Part shown: positions 1 to 8,367 of the stretch, piece by piece
Layout of the letters: the number at the start of each line of letters is the position of its first letter
Position numbering within the stretch: position 1 is the first letter of the stretch
Assembly: GCA_017481875.1 (NCBI GenBank)
Contig: JAFUOP010000013.1
Location: 1-32,453, forward strand
Length of the DNA: 32,453 nt
Direction: 5' to 3'
From: Bacteroidaceae bacterium
GTDB lineage: Bacteria > Bacteroidota > Bacteroidia > Bacteroidales > Bacteroidaceae
The notes under the pieces: model-generated
What the model was told of the DNA's origin: nothing
The model's database searches: none
Seen by the model: the letters and a program-made list of their open reading frames with translations, nothing else
Made by a program: the position numbers and the translations under genes

Positions 1-939
1 GCGTTCGGGGATTGCACCGGCCTCACAGATGTATATTGCCATGCAACAACAGTACCGGAAACAAGCAGCAATGCTTTTAATAATTCTAATGCAACAAATG
101 CAACCCTCCACGTGCCGGCAACAGCAATAGAGAGCTACCGCACCACCGCACCATGGAGCGAGTTTGGTACTATAGTTGCCATTGAAGGAAGTGAAGAAGA
201 TGGCGACGAGCCCTCAATTACAACCGGCGAAGCCATAGACCTTGGCTTGCCCAGCGGTATTAAGTGGGCAAGCTGCAATATAGGTGCCACAGCACCCGAG
301 GAGTACGGTGGCTACTACGCTTGGGGAGAGACCGAGGAGAAAGATTCCTACGATTGGAGCACATATAAATGGTGCAACGGTACAAAATATTCTATGACCA
401 AATACTGCACCAATAGCATTTATGGCACAGTAGATAATAAAACCACTCTCGACCCTAAAGACGACGTAGCCCACGTAAAATGGGGCGGTAACTGGCGTAT
501 GCCCACCCTTACCGAGCAACAAGAGCTCATAGACAATTGCACCTGGACCTGGGCTACACGTAACGACATAAACGGTTACATTGTTACGGGCCCCAATGGC
601 AACAGCATTTTCCTGCCCGCAGCGGGCTTCCGCAGCCAAAAAGCGACCAAGACGCAAGGTTCTGCGGCTCACTATTGGACGGGAAGTTTGAATGACGACA
701 ATAGCAGTGCATTTACATTCTACTTTTATAACAAAGGGCACAGATGTATTTCCAATTATAGAGATCGTGGCCACACAGTCCGCCCCGTTTACGACGATGG
801 CAGTTCAACCTCCATTGAAATTATCACACCCGAGGTGAACAACGAGAATACAATATACGACCTGCGCGGGCAAAAATTAACAGAGATAACCGCACCCGGC
901 ATATATATTGTAAACGGCAAGAAGGTTATTGTGAAATAA
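1..939 (+). CDS. BspA-type LRR / FISUMP-like surface protein, 3' part (5'-truncated)
   Basis: The frame is open from the first base, so the N-terminus lies outside the window; 312 residues are visible. Residues 1-60 are the tail of a BspA/LRR_5 domain (AFGDCTGLTDVYCHATTVP, then a NATLHVPATAIESYRT cap). Residues about 76-268 form a FISUMP-like module with the Bacteroidales signature DLGLPSGIKWASCNIGA and EEYGGYYAWGE, ending in HTVRPV. The last 28 residues (YDLRGQKL, GIYIVNGKKVIVK) resemble the short C-terminal tail of many Bacteroidales secreted proteins and may be a sorting signal. The likely role is cell-surface or secreted binding or adhesion; the ligand is unknown. A GTG at 112 is not a credible start because homologous LRR sequence continues upstream of it. 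A palindromic terminator follows 18 bases after the stop. Confidence 0.85.
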   Translation, partial: AFGDCTGLTDVYCHATTVPETSSNAFNNSNATNATLHVPATAIESYRTTAPWSEFGTIVAIEGSEEDGDEPSITTGEAIDLGLPSGIKWASCNIGATAPEEYGGYYAWGETEEKDSYDWSTYKWCNGTKYSMTKYCTNSIYGTVDNKTTLDPKDDVAHVKWGGNWRMPTLTEQQELIDNCTWTWATRNDINGYIVTGPNGNSIFLPAAGFRSQKATKTQGSAAHYWTGSLNDDNSSAFTFYFYNKGHRCISNYRDRGHTVRPVYDDGSSTSIEIITPEVNNENTIYDLRGQKLTEITAPGIYIVNGKKVIVK

Positions 940-956
940 AAAGCACAGCAACACAA

Positions 957-1000
957 ACACAAAAAGCAGGTTCACTTGCAAGTGAACCTGCTTTTTGTGT
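957..1000 (+). terminator. Perfect 44-bp palindromic terminator
   Basis: Two 22-base arms are exactly complementary, with an A-run before and a T-run within the 3' side (CTTTTTGTGT). It ends the surface-protein gene and insulates it from the AmpG-like gene. Its symmetry would let it work in both directions. Confidence 0.85.
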
Positions 1001-1009
1001 TATAAATAG

Positions 1010-1040
1010 TTGCTATGCAAGAGGAAAAAAATTACCTTCG
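1010..1040 (+). promoter_or_regulatory. Promoter of the AmpG-like gene
   Basis: TTG at 1010-1012 is separated by 20 bases from TACCTTCG at 1033-1040. This fits the Bacteroidota -33/-7 layout with one change (TTCG for TTTG) in the -7 box. The ATG lies 27 bases downstream of the box. Confidence 0.6.
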
Positions 1041-1067
1041 CAAAAGGATTTTACAAAAACACAAAAT

Positions 1068-2333
1068 ATGCAACAAAACAAAAGTGGCTGGGGCTGGATA
1101 CCCACGCTCTACTTTGCCGAAGGACTCCCCTACTTTGCCGTAACGGTGATATCGGTTATACTATACAAGCGTATGGGTGTGAGCAACACCGACATAGCCC
1201 TCTACACAAGCTGGCTTTACCTGCCTTGGGTGATAAAACCCTTTTGGAGCCCCATTGTGGAGATGCTCAAGACACGCCGCTTGTGGATTGTGGGCACACA
1301 GCTCATTATGGGTGCAATGCTTGCCGCTGTGGCATTCACGCTGCCGTTGAACGACTTTTTCCGCTGGTCGCTTGCGATATTTTGGCTTATGGCATTCAGC
1401 TCGGCCACACACGACATTGCTGCCGACGGCTTTTATATGCTGGGGCTCACAGGCGAGCAACAATCCTTCTTTTCTGGGATACGCAGCATCTTCTATCGCA
1501 TAGCCACCATATTCGGGCAGGGCGTGCTCATAATAATAGCCGGCCTGTTAGAGAAAAAGACAGGCTCTATAATTACCGCCTGGAGCATAACATTTGCAGC
1601 CACAGCCGCCATTATGCTGCTGCTTGGCGGCTACCACGCCAAAACACTGCCCACACCCGCTAACGACGTGTCGCGCAGCATAAGCGGTGTGAAAGAGGCT
1701 ATAACAAATTTCAAGGAGATTCTTGTATCTTATTTCAAAAAGCCGGGCATAGCAACAGCCGTGCTATTTATGCTGCTCTTCCGCCTGCCCGAAGCACAGC
1801 TAGTGAAGCTGCTGAACCCCTTCTTGCTCGACAGCCGTGAGGCGGGCGGTTTGGGACTATCTACCGAGCAGATTGGCATTACATACGGCACAATAGGTGT
1901 CATAGGCCTCATAATAGGTGGCATAGCGGGTGGAATTGCAATCTCAAAAAAAGGGCTTAAATACTGGCTATGGCCAATGGTTATGGCAATATCAATACCC
2001 GACCTTGTGTATGTATATCTGAGCATGGCGCAACCCGTTGAGCAATACATTATAGACCTGTGCATATTTATAGAACAGATGGGCTATGGGTTCGGCTTCA
2101 CAGCCTATATGCTATATTTAATTTATTTTGCACAAGGCAAATACCCCACAGCCCACTATGCAATATCAACAGCATTTATGGCACTTGGAATGATGCTCCC
2201 GGGAATGGTAAGCGGTTACATACAACAGATTTTGGGATATGAGCTATTCTTTTGGTGGGTGATGATATGCTGTTTTGCTACTTTTGCAGTATCGGCTATG
2301 CTAAAAATTGACCCCGACTTTGGAAAGAAATAA
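1068..2333 (+). CDS. AmpG-like MFS permease (probable muropeptide / amino-sugar uptake)
   Basis: A 421-residue inner-membrane protein with about 12 hydrophobic segments and the AmpG-family N-terminus WGWIPTLYFAEGLPYFAV, followed by PWVIKPFWSP and the DIAADGFY motif near residue 125. AmpG family members import anhydromuropeptides or related sugars from the periplasm for peptidoglycan recycling. The next gene, 39 bases downstream, is a BadF/BadG-type sugar kinase, which fits salvage of GlcNAc or MurNAc. The ATG at 1068 is the first start after the predicted promoter and aligns with the family N-terminus. Substrate is inferred from family and context; another organic solute is possible. Confidence 0.75.
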   Translation: MQQNKSGWGWIPTLYFAEGLPYFAVTVISVILYKRMGVSNTDIALYTSWLYLPWVIKPFWSPIVEMLKTRRLWIVGTQLIMGAMLAAVAFTLPLNDFFRWSLAIFWLMAFSSATHDIAADGFYMLGLTGEQQSFFSGIRSIFYRIATIFGQGVLIIIAGLLEKKTGSIITAWSITFAATAAIMLLLGGYHAKTLPTPANDVSRSISGVKEAITNFKEILVSYFKKPGIATAVLFMLLFRLPEAQLVKLLNPFLLDSREAGGLGLSTEQIGITYGTIGVIGLIIGGIAGGIAISKKGLKYWLWPMVMAISIPDLVYVYLSMAQPVEQYIIDLCIFIEQMGYGFGFTAYMLYLIYFAQGKYPTAHYAISTAFMALGMMLPGMVSGYIQQILGYELFFWWVMICCFATFAVSAMLKIDPDFGKK

Positions 2334-2342
2334 AAATAGGTG

Positions 2343-2350
2343 TATCTTCG
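2343..2350 (+). promoter_or_regulatory. Possible internal -7 box before the kinase gene
   Basis: TATCTTCG lies between the permease stop and the kinase ATG at 2373. It has the same TTCG form as the -7 boxes at 1033 and 22394. I see no clear -33 element, so the kinase may simply be read through from upstream. Confidence 0.35.
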
Positions 2351-2372
2351 CGGAAAATTACAGGATAGATAT

Positions 2373-3209
2373 ATGATATTGATAGCAGACAGTGGCTCTA
2401 CAAAAACAGATTGGGTACTATTCAACGGTGATAGCATCATTACCAGAGTAAAAACTCAAGGGTTCAACCCCACACAGCAGAGCACCGAAGATATATACAA
2501 TGTGCTTTCAAAGGAGCTTACAGGCAACATAGACACTACAGCCCCACAAACAATATATTTCTACGGAGCCGGTTGTGCATATGAGAATGCCAACAAACGT
2601 ATGCAAGCCGCGCTGGAGAATATTTTCACAACACGCAACATACACATTCACAGCGACCTTCTTGCGGCAGCTCGGGCACTCTGCGGGCACGAGGAGGGTA
2701 TCGCCTGCATTTTAGGCACAGGCTCAAATTCCTGCCTCTACGATGGGAAAAAGATAACAGACAACACCCCCTCACTAGGCTACATTCTGGGCGACGAAGG
2801 CAGTGGCGCACACCTGGGCCGTCAATTGGTGAGCGACTGTATAAAGAAACAGCTTTCGGCACCACTCTGCGATAAATTCCTAAAAAAATACGACCTCACC
2901 ATTGCGGGTATATTGGAGCGAGTATATCACGAGCCACTACCCAATAGATTCCTGGCAAGTTTTGCACCATTCTTGCACGAGAACCGCAATAACGCCGAAA
3001 TTCACAACCTACTTATACAATGCTTCACACAATTCTTCCAGCGCAACACAATGGTCTATCGCCGTTCTTGGCTGCCAATACATATTATAGGAAGTATCGG
3101 AGTGAATTTTGCACAAGAGATAAAAGAGACTGCCGAAAGCCTTGGTTTGTCTATCGGCAATATTGTTGAGAGCCCCATAAACGGATTAATAGAATATCAT
3201 AAAAATTAA
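2373..3209 (+). CDS. BadF/BadG/BcrA-type amino-sugar kinase (GlcNAc/MurNAc kinase-like)
   Basis: A 278-residue ASKHA-fold kinase. Residues 6-14 (DSGSTKTDW) are the phosphate-1 loop, Asp95 in SDLLAAARALCG is the likely catalytic base, 115-120 (GTGSNS) is the phosphate-2 loop, and 140-145 (GDEGSG) is the glycine-rich substrate/adenosine region. This family phosphorylates GlcNAc, MurNAc or glucosamine in the cytosol. Together with the preceding AmpG-like permease it suggests a cell-wall sugar salvage step; no MurQ etherase is in the window. I chose ATG 2373 because the phosphate-1 loop then begins at residue 6 as in relatives, while a GTG at 2340 would run through the possible -7 box. The sugar cannot be decided from sequence alone. 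Confidence 0.8.
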   Translation: MILIADSGSTKTDWVLFNGDSIITRVKTQGFNPTQQSTEDIYNVLSKELTGNIDTTAPQTIYFYGAGCAYENANKRMQAALENIFTTRNIHIHSDLLAAARALCGHEEGIACILGTGSNSCLYDGKKITDNTPSLGYILGDEGSGAHLGRQLVSDCIKKQLSAPLCDKFLKKYDLTIAGILERVYHEPLPNRFLASFAPFLHENRNNAEIHNLLIQCFTQFFQRNTMVYRRSWLPIHIIGSIGVNFAQEIKETAESLGLSIGNIVESPINGLIEYHKN

Positions 3210-3220
3210 TTATTAATAAA

Positions 3221-4192
3221 ATGAAGAAATTACTATTTACTGCAGCAGCTGCTCTTGTAGCAGTGGCAGCAATCTCTTGCGGAAGCAACGAGAACGCAAC
3301 TACCATTACAAAAGGTGATTTAAACAAAATGGATAGCCTTTCATACATCTATGGAATGGCTATTGGTCATCAATTATGCATTGAAGGCGGCATAGTTAAA
3401 GAGCTGGAGCTTGATATGAACCGCATTCTATCTTCACTTGCAAATTCAGCAATGGGTAAAGAGAATATTGTAGGCAACGACACCCTAAAAGAGGAGACCA
3501 TGCAGAAGATATATATGAAAGTTTTCAGTCGTGAGCGTCAGCAAGAGATACAGGCTGCAAAACAGGACTCTACAGGCAACACACCTCTTTATGCCAATGA
3601 AGAGACACGCCAATTGACTTCGGCTTTCGTTGGTACAGACTTAGGTTTAAATATTATTAAAAACAACCTTCCTTTGCAACTTGTATGGGTAGAGAAAGGT
3701 ATCAATGAGGTGTATGAGGGCAAAGCTCCTATGAGCAACATTGATGCAAATAAATATATGAGAGATTATTTTGCCGTAAAAGTTCCCGCACAGAACAAAA
3801 AGGCATCTGAAGAGTGGCTTGCTAAAATAGAAAAGCAAAGAGGTGTAAAGAAAACCGAAAGCGGACTTCTATACAAAATAGAGGAAGAGGGTGATATGAG
3901 CGCGAAACCCACATCATTGGAAGATGTTGTAAAAGTACACTACGAGGGAACAACCCGCACAGGCAAAGTATTCGACAGCAGCTACAAGCGCAACGCTCCC
4001 ATAGATTTTGCTCTTAACAGAGTAATAAAAGGCTGGGGCGAGGGATTGCAGCTTGTAGGCAAAGGCGGTAAAATCACTTTGTGGATTCCTTCAGAGCTTG
4101 CTTACGGCGAGAGAGGTGCCGGTGCAGACATTGGCCCCAATGAGGCTCTCTGCTTCGTGGTTGAGCTTCTCGATGTAAACCCCGGCAAATAA
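3221..4192 (+). CDS. FKBP-type peptidyl-prolyl isomerase, lipoprotein
   Basis: A 323-residue protein with a lipoprotein signal, MKKLLFTAAA followed by a lipobox ending at Cys20 (AISC). Residues about 30-220 form a helical, charged N-terminal part like the dimerisation arm of FkpA/Mip proteins, and about 230-320 form an FKBP domain (VHYEGTTRTGKVFDSSY, IKGWGEGLQLV, IPSELAYGERG). It should catalyse prolyl cis-trans isomerisation and act as a chaperone at the periplasmic face of a membrane. It starts 11 bases after the kinase stop and is probably in the same transcript, which ends at the 4211-4240 terminator. The N-terminal arm looks longer than in E. coli FkpA. Function confidence is high; client proteins are unknown. 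Confidence 0.9.
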   Translation: MKKLLFTAAAALVAVAAISCGSNENATTITKGDLNKMDSLSYIYGMAIGHQLCIEGGIVKELELDMNRILSSLANSAMGKENIVGNDTLKEETMQKIYMKVFSRERQQEIQAAKQDSTGNTPLYANEETRQLTSAFVGTDLGLNIIKNNLPLQLVWVEKGINEVYEGKAPMSNIDANKYMRDYFAVKVPAQNKKASEEWLAKIEKQRGVKKTESGLLYKIEEEGDMSAKPTSLEDVVKVHYEGTTRTGKVFDSSYKRNAPIDFALNRVIKGWGEGLQLVGKGGKITLWIPSELAYGERGAGADIGPNEALCFVVELLDVNPGK

Positions 4193-4210
4193 GAACCACA
4201 CACATAAACA

Positions 4211-4240
4211 CACAAAAACCACCCGTGGGTGGTTTTTGTG
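4211..4240. terminator. Bidirectional terminator between FKBP and sstT genes
   Basis: Fourteen-base arms (CACAAAAACCACCC and its complement) around a two-base centre, with A-run and T-run on the two sides. It lies between convergent genes and can serve both. Confidence 0.85.
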
Positions 4241-4265
4241 TTTATAGGATTTTTATTTATACCAA

Positions 4266-5510
4266 TTATTTCTTGTCGCTGCTTGCCAGGCGGTTATGCA
4301 TATCGGTGGCAATGGTGAACATAGCATCGCCACTGGAATTGAGAGCAGTTTCCACCGAATCCTGCACCACCCCGATGATAAAGCCCACAGCCACCACCTG
4401 CATTGCCACATCGTTGCTTATGCCAAAGAGCGAACAAGCCATAGGGATGAGCAACAACGAACCGCCGGCCACACCCGAAGCGCCACAGGCAGCCAAGGTG
4501 GCCACAATACTTAGCAACAAGGCACTGCCCAAGGAGACCTCTACCCCCATAGTGCTGCAAGTGGCCAAGGTCATAACAGTGATTGTTACAGCCGCACCGT
4601 TCATATTTATGGTACTGCCAAGTGGAATGCTCACCGAATAGAAATCCTCGTCAACCCCCATACGTTTGCACAGCGCCATATTCACAGGTATATTGGCTGC
4701 CGACGAACGAGTGAAGAATGCACTCACGGCACTCTCCTTAAGACACTGCCACAGCAAAGGATAGGGGTTACGCCTTATAAGCATCCACACAACGGCAGGG
4801 TTGAGAACAACCGACACCACACACATACTGCCCACAAGCAGCAACAGCAGCTTGCCGTATGTGGTAAATATCTCCAAACCGCTTGCCGACACCGAACTAT
4901 ACACCAAACCCAATATGCCGAACGGTGCGCACTGAATAACCCAACGCACAACCTGTGAAACAGCCTCGGCACAGTCGTGAATAATATTTATGGTGGCAGC
5001 GGTAGCAAGTTTTTTCAGCGCCAGGCCAAACACTATCGCCCAGAACAGGATGCTCAAATAGTTGGCCTTCATAACCGCCGTCACAGGGTTGCTCATTATA
5101 TCGGTTACAATATTGTGGAACACATCGCTCAATGCACCCGGGACCGCGCTACCCACACTCTCCACATTGGCAAGCACAATGTTTACAGGGAAAAGTTCAC
5201 TCACCAGCACCGCAAGAACAGCCGCCATAAGCGTGGTAAGAATATAAAGCGAAATAACCATTCTGAACCTGCTGCCCAACCCTTCACGCGCCTTTGATAC
5301 CGAGGATGTAACCAGCACAAACACTAAAATGGGAGCTACGGCCTTGAGCGCACCCACAAACAGGTCGCCAAGCATAGCTATGCCATTTTGCCCGGGGAGC
5401 AGCAATGCCAAAATGGCACCTACAACTATGCCCATTGATATGCGCAGCATAAGATTGGTTCTCTGCCACGCTCTCACAGCTATTCTAAAGAGAGCAAACA
5501 GTTTTGCCAT
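4266..5510 (-). CDS. sstT: Serine/threonine:sodium symporter (SstT-like, DAACS family)
   Basis: A 414-residue inner-membrane transporter. Diagnostic segments are AFFTRSSAANIPVN (the serine-rich hairpin), STINMNGAAVTITVM (the NMNGxA substrate/sodium site), SGVAGGSLLLIPMACS (second hairpin) and VVQDSVETALNSSGD. These match the SstT branch of the dicarboxylate/amino-acid:cation symporter family, which imports serine and threonine with Na+. It is the last gene of a five-gene minus-strand run beginning with serC; 36 bases separate it from yigZ. Its place behind serine biosynthesis genes supports serine as substrate. The start MAKLFALFRIAV puts about 25 residues before the first membrane segment. 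Confidence 0.88.
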   Translation of the reverse strand: MAKLFALFRIAVRAWQRTNLMLRISMGIVVGAILALLLPGQNGIAMLGDLFVGALKAVAPILVFVLVTSSVSKAREGLGSRFRMVISLYILTTLMAAVLAVLVSELFPVNIVLANVESVGSAVPGALSDVFHNIVTDIMSNPVTAVMKANYLSILFWAIVFGLALKKLATAATINIIHDCAEAVSQVVRWVIQCAPFGILGLVYSSVSASGLEIFTTYGKLLLLLVGSMCVVSVVLNPAVVWMLIRRNPYPLLWQCLKESAVSAFFTRSSAANIPVNMALCKRMGVDEDFYSVSIPLGSTINMNGAAVTITVMTLATCSTMGVEVSLGSALLLSIVATLAACGASGVAGGSLLLIPMACSLFGISNDVAMQVVAVGFIIGVVQDSVETALNSSGDAMFTIATDMHNRLASSDKK

Positions 5511-5546
5511 AATGTGATAATTTATTAAAACCTATTTATGCACCCG

Positions 5547-6173
5547 TCATTCGGGTTTCTCCATCTTCAAATCACCCTTGCTGGCGATAGCAAGTTTTTC
5601 GTACCTCTCCACAAGACGTGGCATACGAGAAAGACGCATAGACAGGCGCACCACACATTCATTATCAAAAACCTGCTCCACCACTTTGGGGGCCTCCTCC
5701 TTGACTATGCGCAACACGTCGTTGAGCAACGGATACGAAAAACGCAGGGTAATTTCCGAATTTATTGTTTTCTCAATGTGGGGAACAGCCTCCAATGCCT
5801 CGGCAGCAGCCAGGCGATAGGCAACTATAAGCCCGCTTGTGCCCAATTTTACGCCACCAAAATAGCGGACAACAATAACCAACACATTTGTAAGTTCCTT
5901 GCTATGCAACTGCCCAAGAATAGGCTTGCCCGCAGTGCCCGACGGCTCACCGTTGTCGTTGGCACGCTCCTGGTCGCCACGCTCGCCCAAGCGATAGGCA
6001 TAGCAGACGTGCCGTGCATCGTAGTACTTTTTCTGGTAGGCATCTACCTGCTCCTTCACCTGCTCCGTAGTGGTTACAGGAATTGCAAAAGCGAGGAATT
6101 TACTCCTCTTTTCGGTGTAAATTCCCTCGCCTTGCTCCTCTATAGTTTTGTATGTATCTTCCGTTATCTGCAT
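5547..6173 (-). CDS. yigZ: YigZ/IMPACT family protein
   Basis: 208 residues with the UPF0029/Impact signature: DNGEPSGTAGKPIL near residue 75 and VLVIVVRYFGGVKLGTSGL near 100, followed by a C-terminal ferredoxin-like domain (EITLRFSYPLLNDVLRIV). The N-terminal GIYTEKRSKFLAFA is typical. Length is normal for the bacterial family. The molecular role is unsettled; the eukaryotic relative IMPACT modulates the amino-acid-starvation kinase GCN2, and bacterial members are uncharacterised or loosely tied to translation. It starts 4 bases after the DUF1015 gene and is surely co-transcribed with it. A regulatory link to serine supply is only inference. Confidence 0.88.
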   Translation of the reverse strand: MQITEDTYKTIEEQGEGIYTEKRSKFLAFAIPVTTTEQVKEQVDAYQKKYYDARHVCYAYRLGERGDQERANDNGEPSGTAGKPILGQLHSKELTNVLVIVVRYFGGVKLGTSGLIVAYRLAAAEALEAVPHIEKTINSEITLRFSYPLLNDVLRIVKEEAPKVVEQVFDNECVVRLSMRLSRMPRLVERYEKLAIASKGDLKMEKPE

Positions 6174-6177
6174 TAAA

Positions 6178-7425
6178 TTATGACAACTCGTGAATTACTA
6201 ATCCCGAACGCAATTTTGGCTCGAACCAGGTGGTTTTAGGGGGCATTATATTGCCTGTGTCGGCAATATCTGTGAGTTGTTTCATCGACACAGGGTAAAG
6301 TGCCAATGCCATTTTCATCTCACCGCTATCTACACGACGTTTAAGCTCACCCAGCCCACGAATACCACCAACAAAATCTATTCGTTTGTCGGTGCGCAAG
6401 TCGTTGATACCCAAAATATCCCTTAAAATGAGGTTCGACGATATTGTAACGTCGAGCACCCCTATGGGGTCATTGTCGTCATACACACCCTCTTTTGCTG
6501 TAAGCTTGTACCACAAGCCATCGAGATAAAGAGAGAATGTGTGCAACGCTGTGGGCTTGTATATATCCGCCCCCATCTTCTCAACAATGAAATTCTGCTC
6601 CAACGCTTTCAGGAACTCGGCAGACGAGAGACCATTGAGGTCCTTTACCACGCGATTGTAATCTATGATTGTAAGCTGCCCCGCGGGGAAGCATACCGCC
6701 ATAAAATAGTTGTATTCCTCGTCGCCACAGTGTGCAGGGTTGTTGTCGGCTTTCTCCTTGCCCACTAGCGCAGCCGCAGCCGAGCGATGGTGCCCATCGG
6801 CAATGTAGAGCGACGGCATTGTGGCAAACTCATTGGTTATTGTGGCAATGTCGGCATCGTTGTTCACCACCCACAAACGGTGGCGGAAGCCGTCGAGCTG
6901 TGCTGTAAAGTCGTATTCCGGCTCACAGGCTGTGTAACGTGCTACAAGAGCATCGAGCACACTGTTGTCGGGGTAAGCAAAAAACACAGGCTCGATGTTG
7001 GCATTGTTCACACGCACGTGGCGCATACGGTCCTCCTCTTTGTCCTTGCGGGTGAGCTCATGTTTTTTAATGACACCGTTCAAATAGTCGTTCACATAAG
7101 CACACACCACCAAGCCATACTGTGTATGGCCATTCATAGTCTGTGCATAAATATAATACTGCTCCTTAGCGTCTTGCACCAACCAGCCTTGCTGCTTGAA
7201 CTTTGCAAAATTCTCCGCAGCTTTGGCATACACCTCGGGAGCGTGTTCGTCGGTGCCCACAGGAAAATCAATCTCGGGGCGTATTATGTGATACAACGAT
7301 TTCTCATTGTCGCCGGCCTCGGCACGAGCCTCATCGGAATTGAGCACGTCGTAAGGGCGGCTCTGCACCTGTTCCACCAATTCACGCGGAGGGCGTATTC
7401 CTTTGAATGGTTTTACTACTGCCAT
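6178..7425 (-). CDS. DUF1015 family protein in the serine operon
   Basis: 415 residues, full length for DUF1015. Visible family marks are the N-terminal KPFKGIRPPRE, RPYDVLNSDEA at 23-33, HELTRKDKEEDR at 122-133, EPVFFAYPDN, and DGHHRSAAAA at 210-219. No catalytic activity is firmly known to me for this family. The DGHHR motif recalls the GHHR/GHRR box of the ParB/sulfiredoxin fold, which also includes free-serine kinases (SerK, SbnI); that resemblance is my inference from a short motif. It starts 6 bases after serA and is followed 4 bases on by yigZ, so it is translated with the serine genes and probably works on serine, phosphoserine or their regulation. Cytosolic; no signal peptide or membrane segment. 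Confidence 0.85.
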   Translation of the reverse strand: MAVVKPFKGIRPPRELVEQVQSRPYDVLNSDEARAEAGDNEKSLYHIIRPEIDFPVGTDEHAPEVYAKAAENFAKFKQQGWLVQDAKEQYYIYAQTMNGHTQYGLVVCAYVNDYLNGVIKKHELTRKDKEEDRMRHVRVNNANIEPVFFAYPDNSVLDALVARYTACEPEYDFTAQLDGFRHRLWVVNNDADIATITNEFATMPSLYIADGHHRSAAAALVGKEKADNNPAHCGDEEYNYFMAVCFPAGQLTIIDYNRVVKDLNGLSSAEFLKALEQNFIVEKMGADIYKPTALHTFSLYLDGLWYKLTAKEGVYDDNDPIGVLDVTISSNLILRDILGINDLRTDKRIDFVGGIRGLGELKRRVDSGEMKMALALYPVSMKQLTDIADTGNIMPPKTTWFEPKLRSGLVIHELS

Positions 7426-7431
7426 GGTTTA

Positions 7432-8352
7432 TTATTTATTTACGCGGAAACGCTCGCAACCCTCTTCAAAGAAAGCGACAATCTGCTTGGCGGCAGCTAT
7501 ACCGGCATTTATATTAGCTTCTGCAGTCTGTGCACCCATCTTCTTGGGAGTAGCAAAGAAACGGCCCTCGAATTTAGAGAACTCCTCCAATGCGGCGGGA
7601 GCAATATCTGTAACATACTTAATGTCGGTACGCTCGGCCATAAGTTCAATGAGCTCGGGCTCGTTTATAACCTCCTTGCGGGCAGTATTCACAAGAAGAG
7701 CTTTTTTGGGCATAGAGCCTACAAGTGCCTTGCCAATAGAGTTCTTTGTTTCGGGAGTGGCAGGAACGTGCAACGACACTACATCGCACATTTTGTATAG
7801 CTCCTCTGCCGAATCGACACGCTTCACGCCATCGGCATCGACAATCTCCTGGGGAGTAAATATATCATAGATATAAATATCCATACCAAAACCTTTGGCT
7901 ATGCGGCCCACATTACGGCCCACGTTGCCATAAGCGTGAATACCGAGCTTTTTACCCTTCAACTCCATACCCGATGTTCCGTTGTACATATTGCGGCAAG
8001 CATATACCATCATACCAAAAGCAAGCTCGGCAACGGCGTTGGAGTTCTGGCCCGGGGTGTTCATCACACATATTCCGCGCTCAGTGGCTGCAGCCAAATC
8101 TACATTATCGAAGCCTGCACCTGCACGCACAACAATTTTGCACTGCTTGGCAGCGTCCATAACCTCGGCATCTATCACGTCGCTGCGTATTATTATAGCA
8201 TCTACACCGGCAACAGCAGCAAGGAGAGCCTCTTTTCCTGCATATTTTTCCAAAAGAACAACTTCGTAGCCGGCTTTCTCGGCTACCTCTTTTATGCCAT
8301 TAACAGCAACCGCAGCAAAGGGTTTCTCGGTGGCAACCAATATCTTTTTCAT
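7432..8352 (-). CDS. serA: D-3-phosphoglycerate dehydrogenase, short ACT-less type with Lys for catalytic His
   Basis: 306 residues; oxidises 3-phosphoglycerate to 3-phosphohydroxypyruvate with NAD, the first step of serine synthesis. RAGAGFDNVD (residues 76-85) and NTARKEVINE (222-231, Arg225 catalytic) are clear. The nucleotide loop is AYGNVG at 140-145, with Ala for the first Gly of GxGxxG. At 268-273 the usual catalytic His position reads TPKKMG, so Lys replaces His, as in the short PGDH class described from Entamoeba histolytica. There is no C-terminal ACT domain, so feedback inhibition by serine through ACT is not expected. It lies 15 bases after serC and 6 bases before the DUF1015 gene. 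Confidence 0.92.
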   Translation of the reverse strand: MKKILVATEKPFAAVAVNGIKEVAEKAGYEVVLLEKYAGKEALLAAVAGVDAIIIRSDVIDAEVMDAAKQCKIVVRAGAGFDNVDLAAATERGICVMNTPGQNSNAVAELAFGMMVYACRNMYNGTSGMELKGKKLGIHAYGNVGRNVGRIAKGFGMDIYIYDIFTPQEIVDADGVKRVDSAEELYKMCDVVSLHVPATPETKNSIGKALVGSMPKKALLVNTARKEVINEPELIELMAERTDIKYVTDIAPAALEEFSKFEGRFFATPKKMGAQTAEANINAGIAAAKQIVAFFEEGCERFRVNK

Positions 8353-8367
8353 AATATAAGTTCTAAA

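Noticed and set aside
5538-6176. Plus-strand frame of 212 codons
   Set aside because: Antisense across the whole yigZ gene, which has the IMPACT signature.
6787-7800. Long plus-strand open frame (337 codons)
   Set aside because: It is antisense to the DUF1015 and serA genes, whose minus-strand frames carry clear family motifs; its own translation shows no domain.
7943-7960. Loss of function of SerA because of the changed glycine loop (AYGNVG)
   Set aside because: The rest of the nucleotide-binding and catalytic residues are intact and the gene heads a well-kept unit, so the variant is more likely normal for this subfamily.
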